This document shows, one piece after another, positions 30,778 through 42,027 of a stretch of 64,000 bases of DNA. Origin of the DNA: Rhynchopus sp. YZ270_cl-10. Taxonomy: Eukaryota; Euglenozoa; Diplonemea; Diplonemida; Diplonemidae. Under the pieces are notes generated by a model. It saw only the letters and a program-made list of their open reading frames with translations, did no database searches and was not told the origin of the DNA. Each line of letters starts with the position of its first letter. Position 1 is the stretch's first letter. The stretch is from positions 248,001 to 312,000 of the forward strand of contig OZ037868.1 of assembly GCA_964035575.1 (NCBI GenBank). Reading direction: 5' to 3'. The position numbers and the translations under genes were made by a program.

Positions 30778-33700
30778 TCACAGTTCGCCTTCTGCTCCCG
30801 CACCGAGGCCGAGGCTCCAGTCGTCAGAGATGGGCAGGTTGGGCTTGCGGATTGTGAGAACCTTGTTCACATCGTCCCACTGCATCGACTCAGATAAGCC
30901 CACTGTCTCACCTCCAAAGGACGACTTTGCTCCAGCAGGCTGTAAGTTGTGTATTGTGGATGTGTTATGTCAAAAAGGGAAGGTTTAAAAAGGAAAGTGA
31001 CGTAGCACATGTATAGGGCAATCAATTCTCCGAATAATTAAAGGTGAAGACCGAACGGCCAAAACAGTACGACACCTTTTTCCCCCTTTCCAGAGGCACC
31101 GCGCATGCAGTGTGGACTGCAGACCAAGGAAGCTCAACGGGAAGAGAGTAAAGACATCGAAGGCGATCGGTACACGAGGAGTGCTGTGCGCATCTATATG
31201 CCGTGAAGATGCCTGAGCAGCGCTGGTGGTCTCTGCGCAATATGGTAGCCCGGCTGGTGTCCGTACAGAAGGAGGAGATGAGTGTGATGCAGTGTGTATG
31301 GTCGCTGGCATCACAGAACATCCCGTTCACTGAACTCAAGAAGTTCACCACATTACGGCGGTTTTCTTCAATAAAAGAAGCCAAGCGGAGTTTATGAACA
31401 GCTCCAAAGGATTAACTACACCTCCACCACCTCTACTTCCCAGATCGTCAGAGCCTTGTCGACGGCCTTGAGGAACAGTACAGGATAAAGAAAATGCGAG
31501 GGACCCGGTGCTACGACAACAGACGAGTTCCTGAGGTATCTTCTGCAATGAAATGGAAACTGCAAAGACGAAGGCCATTCCGCCGTCAACGCTGTGCCCA
31601 GAGTTTGTCGAAAGTGATGATGACGGCAGTAGCATTTCATTGGAGTAAAGATCAGCATTTTATTAACGTTGTATCAATCATTTTGTTCGGGATAATCATT
31701 GCATCGGGTATGCTAAGAACGCAAAGGTAAAAAGAGTTATCCCAGGTTTTCTAAAAGTAAATTGTAATTATGCACTTCTCCACAAACTAGCTCTCCGAGA
31801 AACGCATCTCAGGGAAGAGCTCAATGCAAAGGGTAGGATGTGAGTGAAATAAAAAAATGCATACCTTTGCAACCAATCCGTACACCTTAACACGCTCCAC
31901 GAAGACCTTCGTCTCGAATTTCATTGAGTCGCCGTGCTGTATTGGGGAGGGGTGAGGTTTTTTCTTTTTAACTCTCTGAAACCCACCTGATAGCAGGCAT
32001 AGGGGGTTTGCTACTTTTTTCAAAGCGGAATTTATCAAAACTCTTTTCTGCAGTCAAACAACACAAAACATTTACATACCTTTACCGCGTACGCAGACTG
32101 GTCAGCGTACTTGGTCGATGTCAGCACGCCTCCCTTGAAGCTGAACTTCCTGTGCACATAGGCGCCCTCTTGGTACTCAAAGGAATGCGAGTCATCCAAG
32201 TAGAGGTCGCCTGAGGCTTCACCGTTCGAATCCAATGCAATCTGTGGTGTGTAAACATTGAGTACATTTGTATAAGCCCCACGAGGAGGTCTCGACTCCA
32301 TGTTGTGGAGTATCCAGTACACATACCAGAAGCGTGACCGGGTCCCAGAACATCGCAGATGTCGACCTACGGACGCGCTCGCGCCTGGGTACAATGAACC
32401 CACCGCGTACGAGAGATGGAAGTCTCTCCATAGGCGCCGGAAGCGTGACAGTGCCACCCGATGTGAACTTCTCACCAGTGACAAGGTTGTACCATGGGTG
32501 TGCTCCTGTGGGTGTGGTTTTGTGTGGTTCGTGTGACGTTAAGAAGCATAAATGTTGGCAGAGAGGTGGAAGCGGCCAGAATGACAGCATGTGCACAAAA
32601 AAAGGGGGTGGGAAACATACCCGGCAGGTACATGTCGACAGTGGTCTGTCCGGCTTCGACAACAGGCTTCACCATGATCGCCTTACCCAGCTGTGTGTTG
32701 TGTTAAATTTTTTTAGAATTCCCTTCCGATTGGTAGTGTGTCGAAACAAATGTTTTGTTTTAACGCACCATGTGTGATTAATAAAAAAGACATACGAGCA
32801 TCTGCCTGTCGATGTCCAACACTGCGTTGTCCTCCGGGAACTCGAAGTAGAGTGGGAGAATGACGGACTCGCCCTCCTCGTGTGCACGCCAGAACTGCGT
32901 GTAGAGGTAGGGCATGAGCTGGTAGCGTGCGACGATGGCGGTGCGGATCTGCTGGGTCTTCTCCTCCCCGAAGAGCCACGGCTCACGACGCTTTGTCTCA
33001 AGGTGCGCGTGCCCACGGAAGAAGGGGTAGTACGTTGCGATCTGGTACCAACGGATCAGCAGCTCCGGGTCGGGGTTCTCGAAGAAGCCCCCCACGTCGG
33101 CACCCACAAACGTCAGACCCGCAAGCGACATCGACAGCAACATCGGAATCGATTTATCGAGATGCGACCACGCTGCCAGGTTGTCGCCCGTCCACACAGC
33201 AGCGTACCGCTGCGACCCGCTGAAGAAGGAGCGCGACAGAATGAAGGGGCGCGACGTCTTGACGTGCGGTGGGCCGGTCGTCCTCTCGTAGAGGCCCTGG
33301 TACGTCGCCATCGTCTGGTAGAAGCCGTACATGTTGTGCAGGTCTCTGTGCTTCACCTTCACGCCGTCCTCGCTGGTGTGCACAGCGTTCATGTCCATGG
33401 TGACCTCAGGGGAGTTGAAGACACTGGGCTCGTTCATGTCGATCCATGTGTAGAGGTCCGGTGTCGACCCCTTGTACATGTCGTATTTGTACAGCGTGGC
33501 GTACCAGGAGCGGATCTTCGGGTTGTAGTAGTCCAACCAGGAGGACCTGCCCGGCCAGCAATCGCCCTCGTAGTCGGAGCCGGACTCGGTCTTCACGTAG
33601 TACCCGTTGGCGGTGGCGATGTCGTGCACGTGGTAGCCGTTGGCGCGCTTGATGTGCGGGTCCGAGATGGTCACCACCTTGCGGCCACGTGCAGCGATCT

Positions 33701-34759
33701 TGTTGATCATCTTCTCGGGGTTAGGGAAGTTGTGCGAGTCCCAGGTGAAGTACTTCTTCCCGTCGGTGTGCTCAATGTCAAGCCAGATGACATCATACGG
33801 AATGTAGTGTGTGTCGAAGCCCTCGTCGACGGAGAGTGTGTCCTCCTCGCTCCGGTAGTTCCAGCGGCATTGGTGGTAGCCCAGACTGAACTGCGGGTGC
33901 AGTGCGCTGGTCCCTGTGATGTGCGAGTACTGCTTCAGCACCTCCGCCGGTGTAGGCCCAGGGAGGAAGAAGACATCCAGGATGCCGCCCACACTCTTCC
34001 AGTTCGTCGTCCACCCAGCGTCGGCCTTCTTCACCTCAACGTTCGTCTCTGCGGAGTTGAGCCAGAACACACCGACAGTTCCCTTGTCGCTGTGCGCCTG
34101 CAGAGGAAAATGGTAAACACGGGGAAAACATAACATTATCTAACATACATGCATGAAGGGCTTGCTCCCGTAGATGCCACCCGGGTCATCCAGCTTGTAC
34201 ATGTACACGTCCAGGTTCATGAGTCGGTAAGTGACTGAATCTCTGTGTGGAAGGAAACATTTTTCACAAAAACACCCCAATTAGAACACTTAAATCCTCT
34301 TACATTGACACCCCCCCCTTGCCCCCTTCTTTTACCTCTTTTTACATACTTCAGGCTCATGTCGACAGCGTGCTCGGGGATTCCGTAGAGACGCTGTGCG
34401 CTGGGGAAGGCGATGGAAGCTTCGACGGGGTCCGTTGCGGGGAGGGTGTTGGCGAAGTTGAGGTTGATTTCGATGTCGCCTTTGGGAGTTGTGGATGTGA
34501 AGCGCGCTGTGTCTCCTGCGACTGTCAGCGACGACGGGCCAGACTTGAACGGCTGCGTCGCGTCGTGTCTGTTGAGCGCATCCTCCACCACAACGTCGGA
34601 CACCTCGTACTTAGTCGACCCTGCCTCCCGCACCCGCAGGCGGAACACCCCATGTGCATACTCATCCACCTCAGCCTTCATCCCATTCGCCACATCCACC
34701 ACATGCCCACACCGCACCGTCAACGCCACGCATCCCAGGAGGTACGCCCGCGCCCACAT
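30778..34759 (-). CDS. GANAB: Glucosidase II alpha subunit, GH31 (8 exons)
   Basis: Trims the two inner glucoses from N-glycans in the ER (calnexin cycle). Exons 34759-34350, 34242-34149, 34097-32796, 32690-32621, 32505-32327, 32241-32080, 31936-31865 and 30939-30778 join to 816 residues. A signal peptide (WARAYLLGCVALTVRCG) starts the chain. GH31 marks: LYGIPEH; the nucleophile in YTWIDMNEPSVF (about residue 388); the acid/base in WTGDN (about 472); and RGGFIVPRRERVRRS, typical of glucosidase II. Seven GTATG-type introns, five in phase 0. The N-terminal domain is about 100 residues shorter than in animals. It ends EGEL, a weak KDEL-like tail; the family is normally retained through its beta subunit, which is not in this window. 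The last intron (921 bp) contains an antisense coding relic. Confidence 0.96.
31095..31648 (+). pseudogene. Coding relic in glucosidase intron 7
   Basis: Three pieces in shifting frames on the plus strand, opposite to the host gene: QCGLQTKEAQREESKDIEGD, then MPEQRWWSLRNMVARLVSVQ and onward, then an acidic C-terminus (CPEFVESDDDGSSISLE-stop at 31646-31648). It looks like a decayed gene, possibly transposon-derived, inserted into the intron. Family not recognised. Confidence 0.4.
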
Positions 34760-34847
34760 TTGTACCCCACCAAAAAAAACCCCCCCAAAAAATGTAGGTC
34801 CCTCTTCAGACCTCTGTGGGATAGGTGATGTGGAAGGGGAGAAAGTG

Positions 34848-34878
34848 TAAAGATGAACCTAAGCCTCGCGAGATGAAT
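34848..34878. repeat. Family A fragment (A8)
   Basis: GTAAAGATGAACCTAAGCCT, then CGCGAGATGAATC. A 5' half only, about 90 bp upstream of the glucosidase ATG. Confidence 0.45.
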
Positions 34879-34879
34879 C

Positions 34880-35957
34880 GTTTTGTACTGACAGTCTGTA
34901 TAATAAATTATTATAGAATTTGGTATGGAATGCTGTTTTTTTTTTGATGAATATTGGACCGACGCCCGCAGCGCATCAAGAAAAAAATAGCAAAAAAAAA
35001 ATTGGTGCTCCTGACGACCCCATATTGCGTACTTCTTGCGTACTTAGTATTTTGGATTTCTGGGGGCCAAAAATAATATGTCTTACGAGACAACACAGAC
35101 AACATCGTTCGAAAAAGAGAATTTTTTTGAAGTGCAAAAAAAACAAAAAGGGGAGAAGGGAGAAGGGATCGCTTGTGTTTCAATACAAATTGCTGCTGGG
35201 TTATGTCCTATGAGGAAAAAAAAAACTAAATAAACTGGTGAGCATCTGGAGAGAAGAAAAAAAACAGTGGCGTGGGGGAGAGGGACTACAAAGAGGAAGG
35301 GGCAGCAAAATAGAATTACACACAAAAAAAAAGGGGTATTTTTTTCTTAAAGTCGAGCACGGAAACAAAAAAAAAAAAAATGGGAGTTTTTATGTATCGA
35401 AAGGATGACATTAACCAATTCGCTACATTGCCCCCCCCCTATTTTCCTTTTTTACAATCCTGCTTATTGCAATACAACACGCTGGTGTTGCCTTTTTGTT
35501 TCTTCCCCTCCGTCCTCTTCATTTTTTTTTGTTGTGTCAACAATCAGCATATAGGCACGGTACAACGACTCCGCTGAGTTAAACTACACCCCCCCTTCCC
35601 TCCCTCCCTTTTTTAAAAAATATTTTTTGTGCAGGCACCCGAAAAATGAGCTCTACAGTTTTTTTTGTCCTAGGGTTTTCGTTGTGTGGGGTGGTTATAT
35701 TCATTCTATCTCCCCGAGGCACAAGAACGAAAAGATTTTTTGCCCAATTCCCTATTAGAAGAAAATGTGGCAGAGAGAGAGAGTCTTGTACAGTGACAAA
35801 AGGGGGGGATTGTTTTTTTAGAGAAAATCTTTGTTTTATTTTTTTTCGAAACAAAATGCAACAAAAAAAGGGGGTAACAAAATGTGGAAAGTGGAGAATG
35901 TAAGGTGACTACAGCACTCCATTATTTTATTATTCACAAAGGAGGTGAATAGAAGCA
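34880..35957. other. Intergenic, AT-rich
   Basis: Poly-A/T-rich DNA with no convincing gene. A short match to family C (GCAGGCACCCGAAAAATGAG, near 35634) may be a relic. Confidence 0.5.
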
Positions 35958-36329
35958 TACATCTTAGGTACGTACGCAATACGGCCAATTATTTTACCGA
36001 CCCTCCCCCGTGAAATTGTCCCCCCCCCCCCCCCCCCCCCAAAAACCGGTATTTTGCCCCGACGGACAATTTCAAGGCAGGGGGGGGGACAATTTCAAGG
36101 GAGTCGCAGGGACAACCTTTGCTCCCCCTTCTTCACACCAAAACGGCCACCCCCCTACAGTACGAGAAATTGTCCCCCCCTTTTTGCCGTACGTGATATT
36201 GTCCCCCCCTCACTTTTTCTCCCAGGGGGGACAATTTCAAGGGGGTCGGAGGGGGGGGACAATTTCACGGGGGAGGGTCGGTACTATTTTAATTTAAATG
36301 CCGCATATTACGTACGTACCTAAGATGTA
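35958..36329. mobile_element. MITE with 8-bp flanking duplication
   Basis: The outer inverted repeat TACATCTTAGGTACGTAC / GTACGTACCTAAGATGTA encloses inverted GACAATTTCA blocks and long C/G runs. It is flanked by TAGAAGCA on both sides (35950-35957 and 36332-36339, with 2 extra bases on the right). Size of duplication and structure suggest a Mutator-type non-autonomous element. Confidence 0.7.
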
Positions 36330-36412
36330 TGTAGAAGCATCCTCCACCCTTTTTAATCTGACTATATCAGAGAAAGAACGCAAGGCAGCAGGGGAGAAAA
36401 TAATAGTATATT

Positions 36413-36558
36413 TTTTCTGGAAATATAGTACTCATATTTCCTGAGGTACCCCCAATGCTGCTGAGGGATACGATTTCCCGAGCCGAAGGCGAGGGAAATC
36501 GTCGACCGAAGCAGCATTGGGGGTACCGAAGGAAATATGGTGCTATATTTCCAGAAAA
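36413..36558. repeat. Long palindrome
   Basis: The arms (TTTTCTGGAAATATAG, then CATATTTCC, then GGTACCCCCAATGCTGC, then CGATTTCCC) meet their inverses around a 13-base centre (GAGCCGAAGGCGA near 36486). Non-coding. Probably a small foldback element or hairpin RNA source. Confidence 0.75.
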
Positions 36559-37404
36559 TTCATATTTTCATTTTCGGTAATATTGTCCCGACGCACAAAT
36601 CCGCTCGTATTCTGTGTGTCAAAAAACCCCTGTTATGGTTCAGTTGTATCTTGTGTGTCAAAATGTGTATGTTGGTGTGCTGGAAGGAGAGGGGTTCAGA
36701 TTCATTTATATGATGATATTTACCGACGTGGGGGATGGGGGTAGCTGGAACACTTTGTCACTTTGGGACGTTGATCGTTATGTGGATGTAGGGTGTTTTT
36801 CAGGGGTATGTTAACCACGTGTGTGTCTTAGGGACCAAATTTTTCAGTAACGTGAACCAATCGGGTCGCAATGGTTCCTGGGGGCCCGGAGGGCCCCCAT
36901 GCAGGAAAAATTTTCACCAAGCCTGGGCAATGCTGGGCCCATATGGGGTTCCTATACATGTGTTTTCACGTGTTTTTGAGCACTTTTCAGGATTTTCGAA
37001 AAATTTTGCAACACCAAAATCGAAAATTTCGGTCGATTTTTCACTCTGCGACATGGTCAAAAAAAAAATTTTTTTGGCCGAAAAAATAATAATATTTCTA
37101 TTTCGGATTTTACCCACGATTTGTGTACATTCTAATATTTCTGTGCCAAATATTATAATATTACCCGGTACATGCAAAATTGGCTGTAAAGTAGCCGAAA
37201 ATATAGAACCCATATTTCCAACGTCGCTGTAGGATTTGTGCAGAGGGACAATATTTCCGAAAATAAAAAAAAACATTTTCCGTGGAGGGCAGATGACCCT
37301 CGTGGCATCCATTTTTCAAAAGGAAACCACGAGTTGGAAAAGGTATGCAAATTGTATTAAAAAAAAGATAGGAAACTTGGCAGGGGGGGGAATCGGGTCA
37401 AATA
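36559..37404. other. Gene-free stretch
   Basis: Includes a short strong palindrome (GGGGGCCCGGAGGGCCCCC near 36880) and several AATATTA/TAATATT palindromes (37080-37160). No gene supported. Confidence 0.45.
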
Positions 37405-37580
37405 AAACTTATAAGATGAATGAACTTCTCGTGCACATAATAAAATGAATTGGGTAAAAGCCTCGCATGCTTAGCCACCTTGAAAAACTTCGCACGATAA
37501 TGTCCGAGACGTATGCAATGCTTTTTTTCGCTGTCTCAAAAAGAAAAGGTTTATAAGATGACCCTAAGCCTCTCGTCGGA
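37405..37580. repeat. Three family A copies in a row (A9-A11)
   Basis: 37405-37436 (TTATAAGATGAATGAACTTC), 37452-37482 (AAAAGCCTCGCATGCTTAGC, CACCTTG) and 37546-37580 (AAGGTTTATAAGATGACCCT, AAGCCTCTCG). Each is a partial hairpin. The last lies about 40 bp past the stop of the EF-hand gene. Confidence 0.55.
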
Positions 37581-37620
37581 TTATGTCAGATTTGTGTTTT
37601 TGAAAAAGTTTGCAATGTTC

Positions 37621-39505
37621 TTAGACTTGGTCCTGTTGGAAGAGAATACCGTCAAATTCTTCGGAAAGGAAGTTTCCGAGAAGTGTCTCCGCGTGTCCCG
37701 CCTGGTCTCCCATGAACGCAACGGTGACCTGTGTGCGTTGTGTTGTGTTTAAATGCAGTTATGGAGAGTTTATAAGGGCGGAACACCAAAAGGGGAGGGG
37801 GGTTTAAGAGGGGTGTAAGTCACAGTTGCTGCTATCGGCAGGGATGCACTGTAAACAAATTTAGCAAAAAAAATATCTGTAGTTTGTTTGATGCGTTGAC
37901 GCTTCCACCTCTGAGGTGCGCTGCTACTCGCTAGCATTTGGGGGGAGCCCAAGGGGTACAGGATGGACGCGACAAGACGGTGGAAGCGGACCCAGTCAAG
38001 CCAGGTGCCATGGATATTATTTCGTACAACGAATGGTTCAAGGCCTAGTAGAAGAAACATTTGGTGTCATGGATAGGGAACAGAGGAGACAGCACCGGGA
38101 CGAAGGCCATGGAGTACATCGCCCCATGCTCCCAACTTCAAATGTTCTGACGCTTGGCTCGTTGCCTTCGCGAAGACACGGGTAACTCCACCGCTCGCGC
38201 CATTGCGCGAAAGTGGGAAAGGATGACGCTCTTGCGACGCTCACTTCTTTCCACCCGCAGCTGAAGCATCTTCAGCTGCCACTTTGGGGGTACAACGCTG
38301 TCATTAACTTCGACCAAACACCTCTGTACAAAAGTGCTGCCGCTGTGGTAGCTGTGGTAGCTGGGGTAGCTGTGGTAGAAGGCATCGCATGCTGGCCACG
38401 CCTCGGAGCTGACACGTTGTGTGTCCCCCGTGCCAGCATTCGTCTTGTGTCGTGCCTCCGGACAACTCCCTTCGAGTTGCAGCCTCCGCGAAAGCAGGAC
38501 AAAACTGCCAGATTCAGTGCCAGAAAGTTTAAAAAAAGAAAAAAAAAGAAAATGCGTACCTCAGACAGCTGCAGCTTCCCGTCTCCGTTCTTGTCACACG
38601 ATTTGTGCCACGCAAGCTTGAGCTCTTGGTTCTTCTTGCTGAACATAGAGGAGACACGCTTGGCCTGCGCAGTGTCGGCGTTGCTGACCTTGCCTTCTTG
38701 GAGGATTTTGAGCTGTATATTGTGTAAGGGTGGGTTTGTTTAGATAGCAATACACCCACCTCACCTCACCTCACCTCACCTTGATTTTTTTGGAGCAACA
38801 GCAGTCAAAACTGCCCAATTTTTCCCCCCAAACATAAAATAGAGAGATGTGGTAACAAAAGCATTTGACAACTGAGAAAGGAGGGGGGCATACCCCGTCA
38901 GTGTACAGGTGCTCCACAAAGCGCTCCATTGCCTTGAAGTATGCGGAGATGAACTCATTCGACTCATCAACCGAGAGAACAGCGTCACGTGGCTTTGTGT
39001 CAAACGCCTCAAACGCCTCCACCAGAGCGGGTTTCGCCTTGAAGCGTGTGTCATTCCTCAGACGTGCCTGTAACGTTGTGTTGGAAAAAAAACAAAGGGG
39101 GGGAGAGGGGAGACAAAAAAAAGCCATACCAGCAGCTCCGCAGGGTTCATGAGGTACTTCATCACCTGGTCCGCCCCCTCCCTCTTGAAGATATCCTGCC
39201 CCTTCTCTAAGTACACGTTTGCGTATGCGTTCATCACTTCTTGTCTTTCGCTGTCGCTCATGGCTGCCTCTCCCATAGCTGGTGCTGCCTGTGCATGAAG
39301 GGATGTGTTGGATAATAGAGGACGGTGTAGTGTAGTGTAGAAATAATACAGTATTGTTTGAGCGTCGAAGAACGTCAATGAAGGGGGAAGACCGAAAAGG
39401 GGAAGTAAGGGAGGGGGCTGAAGGTGGTCATACCGTAGGCTTCGTCTTCACCTGCTGGTCACCATGCTTGTTGGGCGCAGCCTTACCGCAGCAAACATTT
39501 CCCAT
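37621..39505 (-). CDS. N-acylated EF-hand protein (5 exons)
   Basis: Exons 39505-39434, 39288-39130, 39067-38894, 38712-38560 and 37728-37621 give 221 residues; all four introns are phase 0. The N-terminus MGNVCCGK fits the N-myristoylation consensus (Gly2) with adjacent palmitoylatable Cys, suggesting membrane attachment. A canonical 12-residue EF-hand loop, DKNGDGKLQLSE, closes exon 4; an earlier degenerate hand is likely near DTKPRDAVLSVDE. The layout (acylated N-terminus, EF-hands, about 220 residues) recalls calflagin-type flagellar calcium sensors, but sequence identity was not tested. The last intron (831 bp) contains a transposase relic. The last exon adds VTVAFMGDQAGHAETLLGNF and ends in TAA. 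Confidence 0.82.
37958..38530 (+). pseudogene. DDE transposase relic inside an EF-hand intron
   Basis: On the plus strand, opposite to the host gene. An HTH-like piece (FKCSDAWLVAFAKTR, then NSTARAIARKWERM after a frame change) is followed by WGYNAVINFDQTPLYKSAA, whose (I/F)N(F/M)DQTP motif is the first catalytic Asp region of pogo/Tc1-type DDE transposases. The frame is interrupted and the C-terminal half is absent, so it is a dead DNA-transposon fragment that the intron carries. Confidence 0.6.
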
Positions 39506-40692
39506 GGTGTGTGTCTTTTCTTTTTTTGCCCTGTGCGTGAATATGCAAAAATTGACCAAAACTGTTAAAACTGGATTTTATTTTCCCTTTAAAACTTCAC
39601 ACACGCCTTTGGTTTTTGGAAGACACACAAGGTACCGGGTTCTATGATAAGCACGGAACCACCCTGCACCTGTTTTGTCGTATTGTTTCCCGTGCAATAC
39701 ATGGGGAAACGTTTTCGCTGTCGAAACTGGAGTAGCATCCAACCATAATCCATCCAGAGATACTATCATGGCACTGTCCGATCGGACCGTAGTATGCCGT
39801 GATACAATATGGCGGTGACGTGGAGGGCGGAGGCAGACCCGTTTTCGTGAATTTTCAGAACCTCCCGTCTTTTATTGCTTTGGGGTGGGGGGAAAGAGCG
39901 CCTTCAATTTTTTTCTTCAAAAAGCTAAAGAAAGGGTTTTTTACTATCCCCTTTGACCGACCATTTTTGATACGTTTTGTTTTCTCCACAGATGATCTTT
40001 GTTTGCCTAGGTGGGACGCAGTGAAAAAAAAGGGGGGGTTGAAGGGTCCACAAACACCTTACGGCCATCGGAGGAAGACGCTGGTTCTTCACGGGGGAGT
40101 TTTTCTAACCATGGAGAAAAAAAAGCAAGGCTGCAGCTCAAATTTCTTGGGAGACACTGTTCGCTTTACTGGGGGGGTATTGTTTTTAGAGGGCCCCCAA
40201 TAAACCACAAAACAACACAGGACACACGCGCTGTGTAGCACATTGCAGGAGACAACAAAAAAAAGAACATATTTTGGCCGTCTGTGCACACATCTAAAAA
40301 AAGAGGACACCAATACAGTGAAGTGTGATACTAACGATACCCTGAGACACAGTATAACTTATTGAACCCTGCAGGGCAATGCAGGGCGATGTCCCCTTAA
40401 TGAATCAGCAACAAACAAAAAGGGGAGGGGGATACGAGAAGGAATATACCGCTCTTCCGCTGTTCTAATTTTTGAAGTATCGACAAAAAAAAAAAAAACA
40501 TCAACACGCTTGTCAAAAAAGAGAGACAAACCCTTTTCCAGACCTAACACAAACACACTCTTTTTATTTTTTTTTTTTTCATTCGATTTATCAAAAATGG
40601 AAGCTTTCTTTCGTTGCGATCTAAGACCATCCAGATGGCCTACCACATACACACCTCCCCTTCCTTTTTCACTATTTTTTACCCCCTGAAGA
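39506..40692. other. Intergenic; one weak ORF
   Basis: Mostly AT-rich. The minus frame 39769-39578 (63 codons, MIVSLDGLWLDATPVSTAKT ... ending VCEVLKGK) looks somewhat protein-like but has no partner exon or family. Otherwise nothing. Confidence 0.3.
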
Positions 40693-42027
40693 CTAGACAC
40701 AAATTGGAGCTTCCGGCTGGTTAACATTGGCAAGCACACTGTCAAGCAGTGCAAGCGCTGCACGGGGCTTGTTCATGGGTACCATATGCCCAGCATCGAG
40801 GACCACCACTTGGCTGAGGGTTTGCACTTCAACACAGTATCCTGCTACTGCAGGCGGGGCACCGTTTGTGGATGGAAGACGCCATGTTGTACGCGACCCT
40901 GTGGTGTTCGTTGCCTTGGCGAACTGCGAGGCACCAGGCCATTTCACGTCAACCAGCCACTTCAACGTTCCCAGAATGTTACAGTCAATGTCATAGTTCC
41001 CGTTGTAGATGACCACATGGTAGCGCCCGGTGCTGAGCAAGACCCCTACTAGGTCGTCTGTGGCTCTGCAGATGTCTGCGTGCAGGGCGTTGTTTACTTC
41101 TGTGGAGGAGACCTGCCATGTGATTGAGGTGGGCACCCCGATGGTGGAGCGCGCGTTGTTCAAAACTGTGGTGAGAGCGTCGTAAGAGTAGCCAGCGTAG
41201 CGGCGTATGTCGTATGCGTTGAGACCCCCTGCGGCAGCTTCGATGTAGTGTTCCATGGCGTGCTCGATGTCGGTGGCATCGTCGTAGCGTTTGTCTTGCA
41301 TGGCTTGGGTGAAGCGGGTCATGTTCGCGTCCAATGCTGCCACGTCAGCCGGTGTGATAATGCCATGTGCCTCGGCATACGTAGCATAGGTAGAAACAAT
41401 CTTTTCCGGGTTCGTCCAAGGGTCGTTCATGAAAATGGTTTTGAACGGAATCTTCACCCCACTGTGTTGCCGGTCAACAGCCTCGTTGTGGTTGTCAATC
41501 GCGACACCCAAATACGGGAGATACCGTCCAGCGTAGCTCTCCCCAGAAAGAACCAAAGGGTTCTGCTTCATTTGCGGAAACTTCTCGAGCAGAAGGAGAA
41601 TCGTTGCCAGCATATCCGACGCCATTTCGTCCATCGAGGTGATGTACCCTGCGGAACCCACCGTACTGAACCCAGTCCCCATGGGCTGGTCGACGTACAC
41701 GACGGTGGCGTTTTTGTTCCAAGCATACGGGTTGGCGACGAGGGTCTCCAATGAGGTGCTGTTCTCTCCCATCAGGCACGGCCCGTTCTCATAGAAGGCG
41801 CCCAGAAGGGACGATGCCCCCGGTCCACCCTGCATCCAGATAACCGTGGGGTCCGTCTTCGCATCGTTCTTCGAAGGCCACATCCAGTAGAAAATGTCGC
41901 CACCCCCCTCGGAACGTGGCTGGAGAAACCCGGTGCGCGATGCCTGAATCTCATCTAAACTGCACAATTCCGCATCTGTAAACGCAACAAGAGAGAGCGA
42001 GAAGACTGCAAGGGTGGCACGATACAT
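40693..42027 (-). CDS. Serine carboxypeptidase, peptidase family S10
   Basis: A single-exon, 444-residue secretory protease that removes C-terminal residues in acidic compartments (vacuole/lysosome). A signal peptide (YRATLAVFSLSLVAFTDA) precedes the mature chain. Active-site landmarks are in order: WMQGGPGASS (oxyanion region, about 64-73), GESYAG with the nucleophilic Ser (about 163), NGNYDIDCN with the catalytic Asp (about 355) and LDAGHMVPMNKP with the catalytic His (about 418). Several N-x-S/T sites. No frameshift or missing catalytic residue, so it should be active. Substrate preference is not predictable. Confidence 0.96.
   Translation of the reverse strand: MYRATLAVFSLSLVAFTDAELCSLDEIQASRTGFLQPRSEGGGDIFYWMWPSKNDAKTDPTVIWMQGGPGASSLLGAFYENGPCLMGENSTSLETLVANPYAWNKNATVVYVDQPMGTGFSTVGSAGYITSMDEMASDMLATILLLLEKFPQMKQNPLVLSGESYAGRYLPYLGVAIDNHNEAVDRQHSGVKIPFKTIFMNDPWTNPEKIVSTYATYAEAHGIITPADVAALDANMTRFTQAMQDKRYDDATDIEHAMEHYIEAAAGGLNAYDIRRYAGYSYDALTTVLNNARSTIGVPTSITWQVSSTEVNNALHADICRATDDLVGVLLSTGRYHVVIYNGNYDIDCNILGTLKWLVDVKWPGASQFAKATNTTGSRTTWRLPSTNGAPPAVAGYCVEVQTLSQVVVLDAGHMVPMNKPRAALALLDSVLANVNQPEAPICV

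Noticed and set aside
32880-34133. 417-codon plus-strand ORF
   Set aside because: Antisense to glucosidase II exon 3, which contains the GH31 catalytic motifs.
37513-37752. Plus-strand ORF with FLKKFAMFLDLVLLEENTVK
   Set aside because: It is the complement of the last exon of the EF-hand gene (37621-37728), which has an acceptor, correct phase and a stop.
38038-38244. Minus-strand ORF 38244-38038 as an EF-hand exon
   Set aside because: It lacks protein-like features and is the complement of the transposase relic.
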